Shown: positions 1 to 7,247, counted from the stretch's first letter. The stretch: DNA of 10,526 bases from Actinomycetes bacterium (GCA_021795095.1 JAJYPU010000054.1:1-10526); one strand, 5' to 3'. The notes: generated by a model from the letters alone, not told the origin. Numbers and translations: made by a program.

Positions 1-37
1 GCTGACCCGCGCTCGTCACTCGGGCCCGCGGGGCTGT

Positions 38-811
38 TCAGTCGAGTTCGCCGTGGCGCCCCGCGCCACCTTGGAACCGGCGCGCGCCCTCGAGACCATC
101 GGCCTCGAGTGAGCGCTGCCCGAGTCTGAACTCGTTGACCATCGCGTCACGCTCGCTGCGACCCGCCTGTTCGTAGAGCGAACGGCGGTCGTTACGCAGA
201 CAGGTCTGGGGGAAGGCTGCGATCTGGGCCGCAATCGCCTCGGCGGCCTCGCGCGCGTGGCCGCTTCCCACGACCCGGTTGACCAAACCCATCGCGTGGG
301 CCTCGTCGGCTGACACATCGCGGCCCGTGAGCACGAGGTCAAGCGCCCGACCTTCGCCAATCAGCCGCGGCAGTCGCACCGTGCCGCCGTCGACGAGGGG
401 AACACCCCAGCGCCGACAGAACACGCCGAAGACCGCGTCGGCGGCCGCGACTCGCAGGTCGCACCAGATCGCGAGCTCGAGCCCACCGGCGACGGCATAG
501 CCCTCGACGGCCGCCACGACCGGCTTGGTGAGCATCAGGCGCGAGACGCCCATGGGTCCGTCCCCGTCGCTCGCCATCCGGTTACCCCGATCGGTGCCGA
601 TGGCCGTGAGGTCGGCGCCCGAGCAGAAATGACCCCCGTCGCCGTACAACACGGCGACCGAGGCCGTCTCATCGGCGTCAAAGGTCCGAAAGGCATCGGC
701 GAGAAGCGCAGCCGTGGGTCCGTCGACGCTGTTGCGCGAAGAAGGGCGGTGCAGAATCACCGTGGTGATCGGCCCTGTTCGTTCGATGCGGACCGCCGCC
801 GGATCACGCAT
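38..811 (-). CDS. Enoyl-CoA hydratase/isomerase (crotonase) family protein
   Basis: This 257-residue protein has the usual length of a crotonase-fold enzyme acting on acyl-CoA thioesters. Visible landmarks are the first oxyanion-hole segment HFCSGADL (residues 61-68), the second segment AVAGGLELA (106-114) with Glu112 at the first catalytic-Glu position of enoyl-CoA hydratase, and GGTVRLPRLIG (142-152). At the second catalytic-Glu position (normally FGQPE) the protein reads FGVFC, so Cys132 replaces Glu. True hydratase activity is therefore uncertain, and an isomerase, hydrolase or lyase role is possible. The start chosen is ATG at 811. It overlaps the ligase stop codon (804-806) by 8 bases, and a weak GGCGAGA lies upstream. 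An in-frame ATG at 862 would add 17 residues not typical of the family and lie deeper inside the ligase gene. It is translationally coupled to the acyl-CoA ligase, so it probably acts on a CoA ester made by that enzyme. The family call is firm; the reaction is not. Confidence 0.9.
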   Translation of the reverse strand: MRDPAAVRIERTGPITTVILHRPSSRNSVDGPTAALLADAFRTFDADETASVAVLYGDGGHFCSGADLTAIGTDRGNRMASDGDGPMGVSRLMLTKPVVAAVEGYAVAGGLELAIWCDLRVAAADAVFGVFCRRWGVPLVDGGTVRLPRLIGEGRALDLVLTGRDVSADEAHAMGLVNRVVGSGHAREAAEAIAAQIAAFPQTCLRNDRRSLYEQAGRSERDAMVNEFRLGQRSLEADGLEGARRFQGGAGRHGELD

Positions 812-2330
812 GATCGTCTCGCCAGAGTGGATCACGCAAAGCCCGGCGCAGCACCTTGCCAACGGCAGACTTAGGGATCTCGGCGACCACCGACACGCGC
901 TGGGGGACTTTGTAACCCGCGAGGCGCTGACGCACGAAGGTCCGTAGCTCGTCTTCGCTCGCGACGAGGCTGGGCTTGAAGACGACGAAGGCGACCACCG
1001 CCTCGACCCACTTCGGATCCGGGGCGGCGACGACCGCGCACTCGGCGACAGCCGGGTGCTCCATGAGGGCGTCTTCGACCTCGCGCGGGTAGACGTTGTA
1101 CCCGCCTGTGACGATCATGTCGCTTCGCCGGTCAACCAGGTAGAGATAGCCGCGCTCGTCGCGTCGGGCCATATCCCTCGTGCGCAGCCAACCGTCGCTC
1201 ATCATCTCAGCGTTGAGCTCGTCGGCACGGTAGTAACCCGCCATGACAAAGGGAGCACGCACCTGGATCTCGCCGATCTCGCCGACTTCGGCGACGCGGT
1301 CGTCCTCGGTGACGAGTCGGATGTCGGCCTCGACGCTCGGGTACCCGCACGACCCCAACAGCGACGCGTCGAGATGGTCGCGCTGGTCGAGGACAGTGAT
1401 ACACAGCGGTGCCTCGGTCTGCCCGTAGTACTGCACGAAGATCGGCCCCCAGACGTCCATCGCGCGTTCGAGGACCGGTCGCGGCATCGGACTCGCGCCG
1501 TAGATCACCGTTCGCAAGCTCGAGACATCGGCGTGCTCAGCGGCTCCCGAGGTGAAGAGCATCGCGAGCATCGTCGGCACCAGGTTGACTTCGGTGACGC
1601 GGTGACGCGCGATGGCGGCGAAGAACTCCGTCGGCTCGAACCGTTCGAGGATCGCCGTCGTCGCGCCGCGCAGCCAGTAAGGCAGCACGAAGGTCCCACT
1701 CGCGTGGATGAGCGAGGCGGCGTGCAGCATCACCGAGTCACGCGCGGGTGAGACCAGGTTCGTCAGGATGTTCGTGGCGATGGCGGCGTAGGAGCCCTGC
1801 GTGTGGACGACCGCCTTCAGCGTCCCGGTCGTACCTGAGGTGTAGAGCACCAGCATCGGATCGTCATGCGAGAGGTCGACACCGGGATCCGTGGCGTTGG
1901 CGCTCGCGGCGTCGGCGAGGAGGTCGTCACCGGCGAGACCCGGGTCGCCGAGCCCGATGTCGACCAGACCGGTCACCCGCTCGGCCAGTGACGCCGCGAC
2001 CTCACCCAATCCCGGACCGTGGATCAGCCAGTGCGCGTCGGTCTCGTGCAACATCCGCTCGTGTTCAAGCGCCGAGAGCCGTGCGTTCAATGGCACCCGC
2101 ACGAGGCCGGCCTTCAGGCACGCGAAGTCGAGCGAGACCGACCACAGGCCGTTACCGGTCAAGAGCGCCACCAGGTCACCCTTCTTGAGACCTCGCGCCA
2201 GCAACGCGTTCGCGAATCGATTCGCGGCGTCGTCTACCTCGCGGAAACTCAATCGCTCGGCGCCGAAGACCACCGCGGTGCGCGCGGCGTATCGCTCGGC
2301 GCCGCGTCGCACCATCTGCGCAGCGAGCAT
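804..2330 (-). CDS. AMP-forming acyl-CoA synthetase (class I adenylate-forming enzyme)
   Basis: This 508-residue protein activates a carboxylic acid with ATP to an acyl-adenylate and then an acyl-CoA. In order it shows the phosphate-binding loop YTSGTTGTLKAVVH (163-176), YYGQTEAP (301-308), TRDMARRDERGYLYLVDRR (384-402) with the ribose-binding Asp400, the hinge and A8 region GGYNVYPREVEDAL (409-422), and the C-terminal catalytic Lys492 in KSAVGKVLRR. The P-loop deviates from the common TSGTTGxPKG, with Leu for Pro and Ala for Gly. The start at 2330 is supported by a strong ribosome site, AGGGGGG (2334-2340). The reading frame stays open to 2783, but that extension would run through the divergent TetR gene and has no family similarity. 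It forms an operon with the downstream crotonase. The chain length of the acid cannot be read from sequence; medium/long-chain or aromatic acids are candidates. Confidence 0.93.
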   Translation of the reverse strand: MLAAQMVRRGAERYAARTAVVFGAERLSFREVDDAANRFANALLARGLKKGDLVALLTGNGLWSVSLDFACLKAGLVRVPLNARLSALEHERMLHETDAHWLIHGPGLGEVAASLAERVTGLVDIGLGDPGLAGDDLLADAASANATDPGVDLSHDDPMLVLYTSGTTGTLKAVVHTQGSYAAIATNILTNLVSPARDSVMLHAASLIHASGTFVLPYWLRGATTAILERFEPTEFFAAIARHRVTEVNLVPTMLAMLFTSGAAEHADVSSLRTVIYGASPMPRPVLERAMDVWGPIFVQYYGQTEAPLCITVLDQRDHLDASLLGSCGYPSVEADIRLVTEDDRVAEVGEIGEIQVRAPFVMAGYYRADELNAEMMSDGWLRTRDMARRDERGYLYLVDRRSDMIVTGGYNVYPREVEDALMEHPAVAECAVVAAPDPKWVEAVVAFVVFKPSLVASEDELRTFVRQRLAGYKVPQRVSVVAEIPKSAVGKVLRRALRDPLWRDDHA

Positions 2331-2333
2331 TAT

Positions 2334-2340
2334 CCCCCCT
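2334..2340 (-). promoter_or_regulatory. Ribosome binding site of the acyl-CoA ligase
   Basis: On the minus strand the sequence reads AGGGGGG three bases before ATG at 2330. It decides the start of the ligase against the longer open frame that reaches 2783. Confidence 0.75.
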
Positions 2341-2344
2341 GAAT

Positions 2345-2360
2345 CAGACCATTCGGTCTG
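2345..2360. promoter_or_regulatory. Putative TetR operator in the divergent promoter region
   Basis: This is a perfect inverted repeat, CAGACC-ATTC-GGTCTG, with 6-base arms and a 4-base spacer. It lies 15 bases upstream of the ligase start and 22 upstream of the TetR start. AGACC/GGTCT half-sites of this kind occur in operators of several TetR-family repressors (QacR is one example). Its place between the regulator and the operon suggests the TetR protein binds here and represses both directions; that is inference. Confidence 0.7.
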
Positions 2361-2381
2361 TTTAAGGATAGCCTGGCGAGC

Positions 2382-2951
2382 GTGGCGGAGCGCGTGGGTC
2401 AGCAGCGGGGTGCGCGCACCCGTGAGCGTATCATCGAGGCGACCGTGACCTGTCTCGTCGAGCACGGCTTCGCTTCCACGACGATGCAGCGGGTCCAGAA
2501 CGAGGCGGGCGTCTCGCGCGGCGCACTCGTGCACCACTTCACTTCCATGGATGAATTGCTCGTCGGTGCTGTCCACCACGTCGCGAAACGCCAGCTGGAC
2601 ACCCTGATTCGCGACACCCCTCTGCTCGACTGCGGAACGCAGGGCCGCGAGCAACGCGTGTGGCTGCTGCACTCGGTGATGTCCGGTCCCGTCTTCCTCG
2701 CCGGGCTCGAACTCTGGCTCGCGGCACGCACCAACCCGACGTTGCGCGCGGCGCTCGTCCCAGTGGAACGCGAGCTCGGCCACGAGATTAACGCCGCACT
2801 CACCGGCGAGGACGCTACGGGAAACCTGACCCGTTTCGAACTCGACGAGTTCCTCGTGACCCTACGCGGACTCGCAATCACGAGCGTGCTGCGCGAAGAC
2901 CCGCGCGTCGAGCGCCACGTCATCGAGGACTGGATCGCGACGAGGCGCTAG
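2382..2951 (+). CDS. TetR/AcrR-family transcriptional regulator
   Basis: This 189-residue protein has an N-terminal TetR helix-turn-helix: RERIIEATVTCLVEHGF (14-30), ASTTMQRVQNEAGVSRGALVHHF (31-53) and the following FTSMDELL. The remaining ~130 residues form the variable helical ligand-binding and dimerisation domain and give no clear ligand clue. It is divergent from the acyl-CoA ligase/crotonase operon and separated from it by 51 bases holding a perfect inverted repeat. It is therefore most likely a local repressor that responds to a fatty acid, an acyl-CoA or a related pathway compound. The start is uncertain: GTG at 2382 is preceded at once by GGCGAG, and GTG at 2394 (preceded by GGAG at 2387-2390) is an alternative that drops four residues. 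Its stop is one base from the end of convergent ctaA. Confidence 0.92.
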   Translation: MAERVGQQRGARTRERIIEATVTCLVEHGFASTTMQRVQNEAGVSRGALVHHFTSMDELLVGAVHHVAKRQLDTLIRDTPLLDCGTQGREQRVWLLHSVMSGPVFLAGLELWLAARTNPTLRAALVPVERELGHEINAALTGEDATGNLTRFELDEFLVTLRGLAITSVLREDPRVERHVIEDWIATRR

Positions 2952-2952
2952 G

Positions 2953-3894
2953 TCAGCTGTCGCCTCGAGGACGCCCACCGACCGGTGTCGTGCGTCGTCT
3001 CGTCTCGGGTGTGCCCGCGGCGGGTCGAGTCCAGGAGACATCAGTCGGTCTCGGCGCCAACGCCGAGCGTGCCAACGCGCCGGTCACCACCGCCCACAGC
3101 GCCGAGGCGAGTGCGAGGTGCACGTCGGCGAGGACCGCCGGTGCACCGAGCACCGCGTCGAAGGCTCCGATGATGACCTGGGTCACGAGCAACGTCACCG
3201 CGGCGATGGCGGTCACCCGATGATCGCGCCACAGGGCGACGACGTAGGCGACGACGAGGACCGCCGCGACCAGCACGAGGGACCGATGCACGTACTGAAG
3301 CGCCACCAACCGCGTCGGCGACGAACTCGCGAAGCACGCGGGCCAGGACCGGCAGGCCGCCTCAGCCCCACCGTCGACCACGACCGAGCCCGATACCAGG
3401 ACAACGAAGAGCCCGCTGACACCCGCCCAGGCAACCCCGTCGCCACTGAAGCGTCCCCAGGGCCGCGCGGGCTCGACGAACGACGCGACCGCGGTGACCG
3501 TCACTACGGCGAGGAAGAGCAGACCGACGATCAGGTGGGCCGCCACCGTCGCGGGGGCGTTGTCGGTGAGCACCGTGATCGCGCCGAGCACGATCTGCAC
3601 GACGACGACCCCGAGGGAGAGAAGGCTGAACGTGCGCACCTGGGCCACTCGAGCGCCGCCTCGCCAGGTGAGCACGACGAGCGCGATGATCGCGACCGTG
3701 ACGATCGTCGCGAGATAGCGGTGGGACTGCTCGAGCAGCGGGTGGAGGTGGTCAATGGGCCCGACGCGCCCGTTGCAGAGCGGCCAACTCGAACAACCCA
3801 TGCCCGAGTCGCTCACGCGGACCGTACTGCCGAGCACGACAAGCAGGTAGGTCGCCACTGCGGTGATGAGCGCGAGTGTGCGCACCCGCCACAT
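2953..3894 (-). CDS. ctaA: Heme A synthase (CtaA/COX15 family)
   Basis: This integral membrane enzyme oxidises the heme O methyl group to give heme A for aa3-type cytochrome oxidases. From the Met at 3894 the protein has 313 residues and about eight hydrophobic segments. The landmark residues are all present: the loop-1 cysteine pair GCSSWPLC (Cys34, Cys40), Glu55 and His58 in EQSHR, His120 in AAHLIVG, a second pair CRSWPAC (Cys181, Cys187), His203 in QYVHRS and His259 in DVHLALA. These match the four heme-ligand histidines and the two cysteine pairs of the family. The C-terminal ~35 residues are Arg/Pro-rich and probably cytoplasmic. The start is chosen where the first membrane helix begins. 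An in-frame ATG at 3957 would add 21 polar residues and is a real alternative, because neither has a good ribosome site. No ctaB or cox gene is in the window. It is convergent with the TetR gene. Confidence 0.93.
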   Translation of the reverse strand: MWRVRTLALITAVATYLLVVLGSTVRVSDSGMGCSSWPLCNGRVGPIDHLHPLLEQSHRYLATIVTVAIIALVVLTWRGGARVAQVRTFSLLSLGVVVVQIVLGAITVLTDNAPATVAAHLIVGLLFLAVVTVTAVASFVEPARPWGRFSGDGVAWAGVSGLFVVLVSGSVVVDGGAEAACRSWPACFASSSPTRLVALQYVHRSLVLVAAVLVVAYVVALWRDHRVTAIAAVTLLVTQVIIGAFDAVLGAPAVLADVHLALASALWAVVTGALARSALAPRPTDVSWTRPAAGTPETRRRTTPVGGRPRGDS

Positions 3895-4284
3895 CGCTCG
3901 TGGCGTCGTGGGGTCCTCCGGTCCCGTCAAATCGCGTTGGCCGGCCACGGACTTCATCGCGCTGGGCGCGACCGCGCGCGCGGTGATGCCACGAGGGCGC
4001 GAAGTGGCGCGCGACCACCGACGACGCGCCGCAACGACTGACCACCGACCACGCGCGAACCTCGCTTCAGTTCGACCTTGCTCGCACCTTATCGACCGCG
4101 GCTCCGCCTGTCCACCGCCGGGGAGTGGACTCGGTGGGGCACTCACGCGCGGTCGGTCACGACCACGCTGGTGATCGGTCGCGGTGACCCCGGTGACGGC
4201 GCGGCAGGCGGCGCGGCCTTCTCGGATCCACGGGTCGACGCCGTGGTCGAACGCCACGGTTCCGGCGTGGGAAAGTAGAGGTTC
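3895..4284. other. 390-bp gene-free divergent region between ctaA and rsgA
   Basis: Both flanking genes read outward from here, so it should hold both promoters. I can find no convincing -35/-10 pair. Reading frames are open in several directions, as expected at this G+C, but none shows a recognisable domain. The ctaA frame continues open to 4548 and may contribute up to 21 residues if ATG at 3957 is used. The only clear structure is a set of three alternating CCACGG/CCGTGG hexamers at 4228-4259. Confidence 0.6.
4228..4259. repeat. Three alternating hexamers CCACGG-N7-CCGTGG-N7-CCACGG
   Basis: CCACGG (4228-4233), CCGTGG (4241-4246) and CCACGG (4254-4259) repeat with exact 13-base spacing and alternating orientation. 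They end 25 bases before the rsgA start. The middle copy can pair with either outer copy, giving two mutually exclusive short hairpins. It could also be a protein-binding array. The function is unknown. Confidence 0.6.
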
Positions 4285-5340
4285 ATGGCCGGTCAACGAG
4301 GTGAGGTTGCGCGCGACGGCGCCGAACGACGCGCCGCCGGCTACCGCTCGCTCGGACGCAGACCCGAAGACGACCTCCACGTGCCCGACGGCTGCGACCT
4401 CGGTCGTGTGAGCATCGTCCACGGCGCCAACGCCGACGTCATCTGGTTCGACGCGAGCGCGAACGAGGTCGTGTCGCTCTGTCACCTCTCGCCCAACGCC
4501 GACCCGCGTCCGGTCGCCGGCGATTGGGTGGCGGTGCGCGACGACCACGTCGAGGCGGTCCTCGAGCGTCGCAGCGCGCTGCGACGTCTAAATCGCCGCA
4601 CGCGCGCCGTCCAGGTGCTCGCTGCGAACGTCGACCTGGTGCTGCTCGTCATCCCGATCGACCGCGAAGCCAACGTTCGCATGCTCGAGCGCTACGCGGT
4701 GATGGCTCGCGACAGCGGCGCCCAACCCTTCATCGTCCTCACCAAGGCCGACGAGGCCGACGACGTCGAGGGCGCCGTCGAGGCGGTGCGCGCCGTCGTG
4801 CCCGACGTCGAGGTGCTCACGACGAGCTCGCACAGCGGCGAGGGGATCGACCACCTGCGCCGCCTCCTCGCCCTCGGGGTCACCGCCGTCATGCTCGGCG
4901 CGTCGGGCGCCGGCAAGACCTCGCTCCTTAACGCACTCGAGGGCAGTCACGAGTTGACGCGAACGCTCGGCCGCGGCGGCGACGGCCGCCACGCCACGTC
5001 CACGCGCAAGCTCTACCGGCTGACCGGCGGCGGCGTGCTGCTCGATATCCCGGGCATCCGCCTCGCCACTCTCGCCGTCGAGTCCGACGACGTCGACGAG
5101 ACCTTCACCGAGATCGACGACGCGGCCACGCGTTGTCGCTTTCGCGACTGCTCCCACCACGACGACGTGGGCTGCGCGGTCCGCGCGGCGGTCGAAGCCG
5201 GCGAAATCGACCCGGAACGTCTCGCGAGCTGGTGGCGCATCCAGGCCGAGGCCGATCCACCGGCGCGCGCCCGCGGCGCGACGAGCCGTCGCGCCCTGCG
5301 AGAACCGCCCCGCGAACTCGGGTCACCCGAGGACGACTGA
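4285..5340 (+). CDS. rsgA: Ribosome small-subunit-dependent GTPase A (RsgA/YjeQ)
   Basis: This circularly permuted GTPase helps late maturation of the 30S ribosomal subunit in the cytoplasm. The protein has 351 residues. It begins with a basic tail and an OB-fold-like N-terminal part (about 38-105), including the segment PVAGDWVAV (76-84). The GTPase motifs follow in permuted order: G4 TKAD (153-156), G5-like SSHSGEG (181-187), G1 GASGAGKT (205-212), switch-I HATSTRKL (236-243) and G3 DIPG (254-257, where DTPG is usual). The C-terminal zinc site is complete: Cys284, Cys289, His291 and Cys297. The last ~35 residues are Arg/Pro-rich and variable. The start ATG at 4285 has AGAGG (4277-4281) just upstream. 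It is transcribed alone and is convergent with the hemerythrin gene, 23 bases away. Confidence 0.95.
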   Translation: MAGQRGEVARDGAERRAAGYRSLGRRPEDDLHVPDGCDLGRVSIVHGANADVIWFDASANEVVSLCHLSPNADPRPVAGDWVAVRDDHVEAVLERRSALRRLNRRTRAVQVLAANVDLVLLVIPIDREANVRMLERYAVMARDSGAQPFIVLTKADEADDVEGAVEAVRAVVPDVEVLTTSSHSGEGIDHLRRLLALGVTAVMLGASGAGKTSLLNALEGSHELTRTLGRGGDGRHATSTRKLYRLTGGGVLLDIPGIRLATLAVESDDVDETFTEIDDAATRCRFRDCSHHDDVGCAVRAAVEAGEIDPERLASWWRIQAEADPPARARGATSRRALREPPRELGSPEDD

Positions 5341-5360
5341 CGCTCGACGCCCTCCGAGCG
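5341..5360. terminator. Possible bidirectional terminator hairpin
   Basis: CGCTCG-N8-CGAGCG is a perfect 6-bp stem that fills most of the 23-base gap between the convergent rsgA and hemerythrin genes. No T-run follows on either strand, so this is a weak candidate resting mainly on position. Confidence 0.35.
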
Positions 5361-5363
5361 GTC

Positions 5364-6320
5364 CTAGGCCGCGACGCGCCCGATGCGCACGCGCCACACC
5401 TTCGGACCGCGCTCGAGGTAGTCCCAGGTGAACGCCCCGGCGTGCTCGGCCTCGAACTGGTACTGCAGGGGCTTGGGGTCATGGTCGTTCACGAGCACGA
5501 AGGCCTCGGCGGCGCCGAGTGCGCCGTAGGTCTCAAAGATCGTGTGGTGGCGCTGGGCGGGGGCCATCGTGCGCACGTCGAGCACCGCGTCGGCGCTTTC
5601 GGTCGACGACTCGCGCTTGGTGCCGATGGCCACGGGCTCCTGGCTCACGAGGCGCACCAGTCGGTGCAGCGACCGGTTGACCACCTCGGCGAGATCGGGG
5701 CGTGCGGCGTGCAGGGTGGCCCAGGTCCCCGCGACGATCGCGCAGGCCTCGTCGCCCTGGCCCGCGCGCGCGAGCGCCAGCGCCGCCTTGAGCAGTTGGG
5801 TCACGACGACCGACTCGTGGTCCGCGCTCGAGGCCGGTGCGTCGGGTGCCGTCTCGGGCCGCGGCTCGGTGAGTCGCTGCATCTGGGTGAGCAGGCCCGC
5901 AACCCCGACCGACTCGTCGCCCACCAGCGGCGGCAGGAGGACCTCGTTCTCGGTGGCGACGTGCGCGGCGAAGAGCTCGGCGAGCGCACGCGCGAAGCGC
6001 GCGGCATCCTCAGCGTTCGACGCACTCGCGATCGACTCGACGAGCCCGGCGAGCTCGCGGTGCTCGGCCACCATCGTGACGACGGTCGCCGCGAGGTCGG
6101 CGCGCTTGGCCGCCTCGGGGTAGATCGTCAACTCCTCGGCGGCGGCGTGGGGCAGGATCTCATCGACGAGGTAGTTGACGAGCTCGGCGCGCGCGAACTC
6201 GTAACCCCGAGCGGCGGCGATGCCGTCGACCAGGGCGTCGACCCGCTGGGCCACCCCCGCTCCCAGCTGGCGGTGGTGCGACTGGATCGCCTCGAACGCT
6301 TCGTGGTCGGACATCGTCAT
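5364..6320 (-). CDS. Hemerythrin (HHE)-domain protein fused to a C-terminal DUF2249 domain
   Basis: This 318-residue soluble protein has two recognisable parts. Residues ~1-135 form a four-helix HHE domain with the expected diiron-ligand candidates His15/His16, His58 with Glu62/Glu63 (LPHAAAEE), His87 (AEHREL), and His120 with Glu124 (AAHVATENEVLLP). A middle section (~150-240) is helical and Ala-rich, with no named domain. Residues ~246-315 match DUF2249, with LDVR near 247-250 and NDHDPKPLQYQFEAEH (278-293). Hemerythrin-like domains bind O2 or NO or take part in iron and redox handling, and DUF2249 often occurs next to such genes; its role is not settled. The start ATG at 6320 is well placed behind GAGAGGAA (6327-6334). 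Upstream lies a perfect TTCTA-N8-TAGAA palindrome shared with two other promoters here, so it is probably in the same regulon. Confidence 0.9.
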   Translation of the reverse strand: MTMSDHEAFEAIQSHHRQLGAGVAQRVDALVDGIAAARGYEFARAELVNYLVDEILPHAAAEELTIYPEAAKRADLAATVVTMVAEHRELAGLVESIASASNAEDAARFARALAELFAAHVATENEVLLPPLVGDESVGVAGLLTQMQRLTEPRPETAPDAPASSADHESVVVTQLLKAALALARAGQGDEACAIVAGTWATLHAARPDLAEVVNRSLHRLVRLVSQEPVAIGTKRESSTESADAVLDVRTMAPAQRHHTIFETYGALGAAEAFVLVNDHDPKPLQYQFEAEHAGAFTWDYLERGPKVWRVRIGRVAA

Positions 6321-6326
6321 GGCGTC

Positions 6327-6334
6327 TTCCTCTC
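6327..6334 (-). promoter_or_regulatory. Ribosome binding site of the hemerythrin-DUF2249 gene
   Basis: Minus-strand GAGAGGAA, with its AGGA core seven bases before ATG at 6320. It favours that start over the in-frame ATG two codons later (6314). Confidence 0.7.
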
Positions 6335-6336
6335 GT

Positions 6337-6353
6337 GGAGCGTCGCTCGCTCC
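6337..6353. repeat. Short hairpin in the leader of the hemerythrin gene
   Basis: GGAGCG-TCGCT-CGCTCC is a perfect 6-bp stem with a 5-base loop, located between the TTCTA/TAGAA palindrome and the ribosome site. If the transcript begins near the palindrome, this hairpin would stand at its 5' end. Confidence 0.5.
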
Positions 6354-6357
6354 TTAG

Positions 6358-6375
6358 TTCTAGTCATTCCTAGAA
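6358..6375. promoter_or_regulatory. Operator-like palindrome, site 1 (TTCTA-N8-TAGAA), hemerythrin promoter
   Basis: TTCTA (6358-6362), eight bases, then TAGAA (6371-6375). The repeat is perfect to TTCTAG-N6-CTAGAA. It lies 37 bases upstream of the hemerythrin start in an A/T-rich patch that stands out against the surrounding G+C. It has the same core and spacing as the sites at 7496-7523 and 9667-9689. Confidence 0.75.
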
Positions 6376-6440
6376 TAACAGAGTCGCCCTCGCGCTTCCA
6401 CGGTCTACCCGATCCGGTGCCGGCAACGACGACCGGCCGG

Positions 6441-6839
6441 TCACCGCGAGCGCGCGACCCGGCGACGGATCGCCGGTGCGACGAGCACCGAGCGCAGGAC
6501 CTCGGCGCTGGAGTGCTCGAGGTCGCGGCTCGCGGTGAGCAGCACGAGGGGTCGCTCAAGGCTCGTCGCGACCAGCCGTTCGACGACGTCGCGCTGTGGG
6601 TCGCCCGCGAGCTCGTCGCGGTATCGCTCGGCGAACTCCTCGAAGCGCGCCACCTCGTGGGCGTACCACTGGCGCAGCGCCGGCGTCGGGGCGACATCTT
6701 TCGCCCACTCGTCGGCGTCAACGGCGGCCTTGGTCTTACCACGTGGCCACAGGCGGTCCACGAGCACGCGATACTCCTCGCCGACCCGCCCGGGGTCGCC
6801 GTACACGCGCTCAATCGATACCGACTGCACCTTGGTCAT
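6441..6839 (-). CDS. DUF488-family protein (YeaO/COG3189 type)
   Basis: This small soluble protein of 132 residues has the typical length of the family. It shows the signature YRVLVDRLWPRGKTK (23-37), then the usual pattern WAKDVAPTPALRQWYAH (45-61) and FEEFAERYRDEL (66-77), and LVLLTASRD toward the end. The biochemical role of this family is not established. The start ATG at 6839 has only a weak GGGTGG ahead of it. It lies 39 bases downstream of the DUF59 gene on the same strand, so it could be the third gene of the DUF2249-DUF59 operon. The 120-base gap and separate palindrome after it suggest that the hemerythrin gene has its own promoter. The stop codon overlaps a perfect 12-base palindrome (6431-6442). 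Confidence 0.88.
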   Translation of the reverse strand: MTKVQSVSIERVYGDPGRVGEEYRVLVDRLWPRGKTKAAVDADEWAKDVAPTPALRQWYAHEVARFEEFAERYRDELAGDPQRDVVERLVATSLERPLVLLTASRDLEHSSAEVLRSVLVAPAIRRRVARSR

Positions 6840-6878
6840 CGCACCACCCGCACGGTTAGGCGCAGCGTACCGCCGCGC

Positions 6879-7247
6879 CTACGCGTCGCGCCGGACGTGG
6901 AAGCCCAGCGCGGCGGCGACCTCGTCATCCATCATGCCGGGGTTCCACGGCGGGTCCCACACGAGGCGCACGTCCACGTCACCACTCGCGCGCGGATCGC
7001 CGGCGAGGACGGCCTCTCGGGCCATAAAGGAGATGCTCTCCGACGCAGGACAGCCGGGCGTGGTCAACGTCATGGTCACCACGACCACGTCGGCCTCGAC
7101 CGCGACGTCATAGACGAGGCCGAGGGACACCACATCGAGGCCGAGCTCGGGGTCATAGACGCCGCCGAGTGCCTCCCAGACCCAGCCCAGTGCGTCATCG
7201 ACCGTGTCACCCGCGGCCGGTGCGCCGTCGAGGTCGCCGGAGGTCAC
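6879..7247 (-). CDS. DUF59/MIP18-family protein (SufT/PaaD-like, Fe-S assembly type)
   Basis: This 122-residue protein matches the DUF59 fold: an N-terminal helix, YDPELGLDVVSLGLVYDV (31-48), a beta strand VVVVTMTLTTPGC (54-66), the conserved Cys66 in TTPGCPASE, and VRLVWDPPWNPGMM (93-106) near the end. Relatives such as SufT, PaaD and MIP18 assist iron-sulfur cluster assembly or delivery to target proteins, and the reactive cysteine is kept here. The GTG start at 7247 overlaps the TGA stop of the upstream DUF2249 gene in the pattern GTGA, which strongly implies translational coupling. No suf or paa genes are adjacent, so this copy is more likely dedicated to the local gene set than to general cluster assembly; that is inference. 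Confidence 0.9.
   Translation of the reverse strand: MTSGDLDGAPAAGDTVDDALGWVWEALGGVYDPELGLDVVSLGLVYDVAVEADVVVVTMTLTTPGCPASESISFMAREAVLAGDPRASGDVDVRLVWDPPWNPGMMDDEVAAALGFHVRRDA

Noticed and set aside
2331..2783. Upstream extension of the acyl-CoA ligase frame
   Set aside because: It lies across the TetR gene, has no ligase similarity, and the strong ribosome site at 2334-2340 marks the true start.
3895..4548. Upstream extension of the ctaA frame
   Set aside because: It would add over 200 residues with no domain and run into rsgA. Only the first 21 codons (to ATG at 3957) remain possible.
6431..6442. Perfect 12-base palindrome GACCGGCCGGTC at the end of the DUF488 gene
   Set aside because: There is no loop or T-run for a terminator and no link to any promoter. 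A G+C-rich palindrome of this size can occur by chance.
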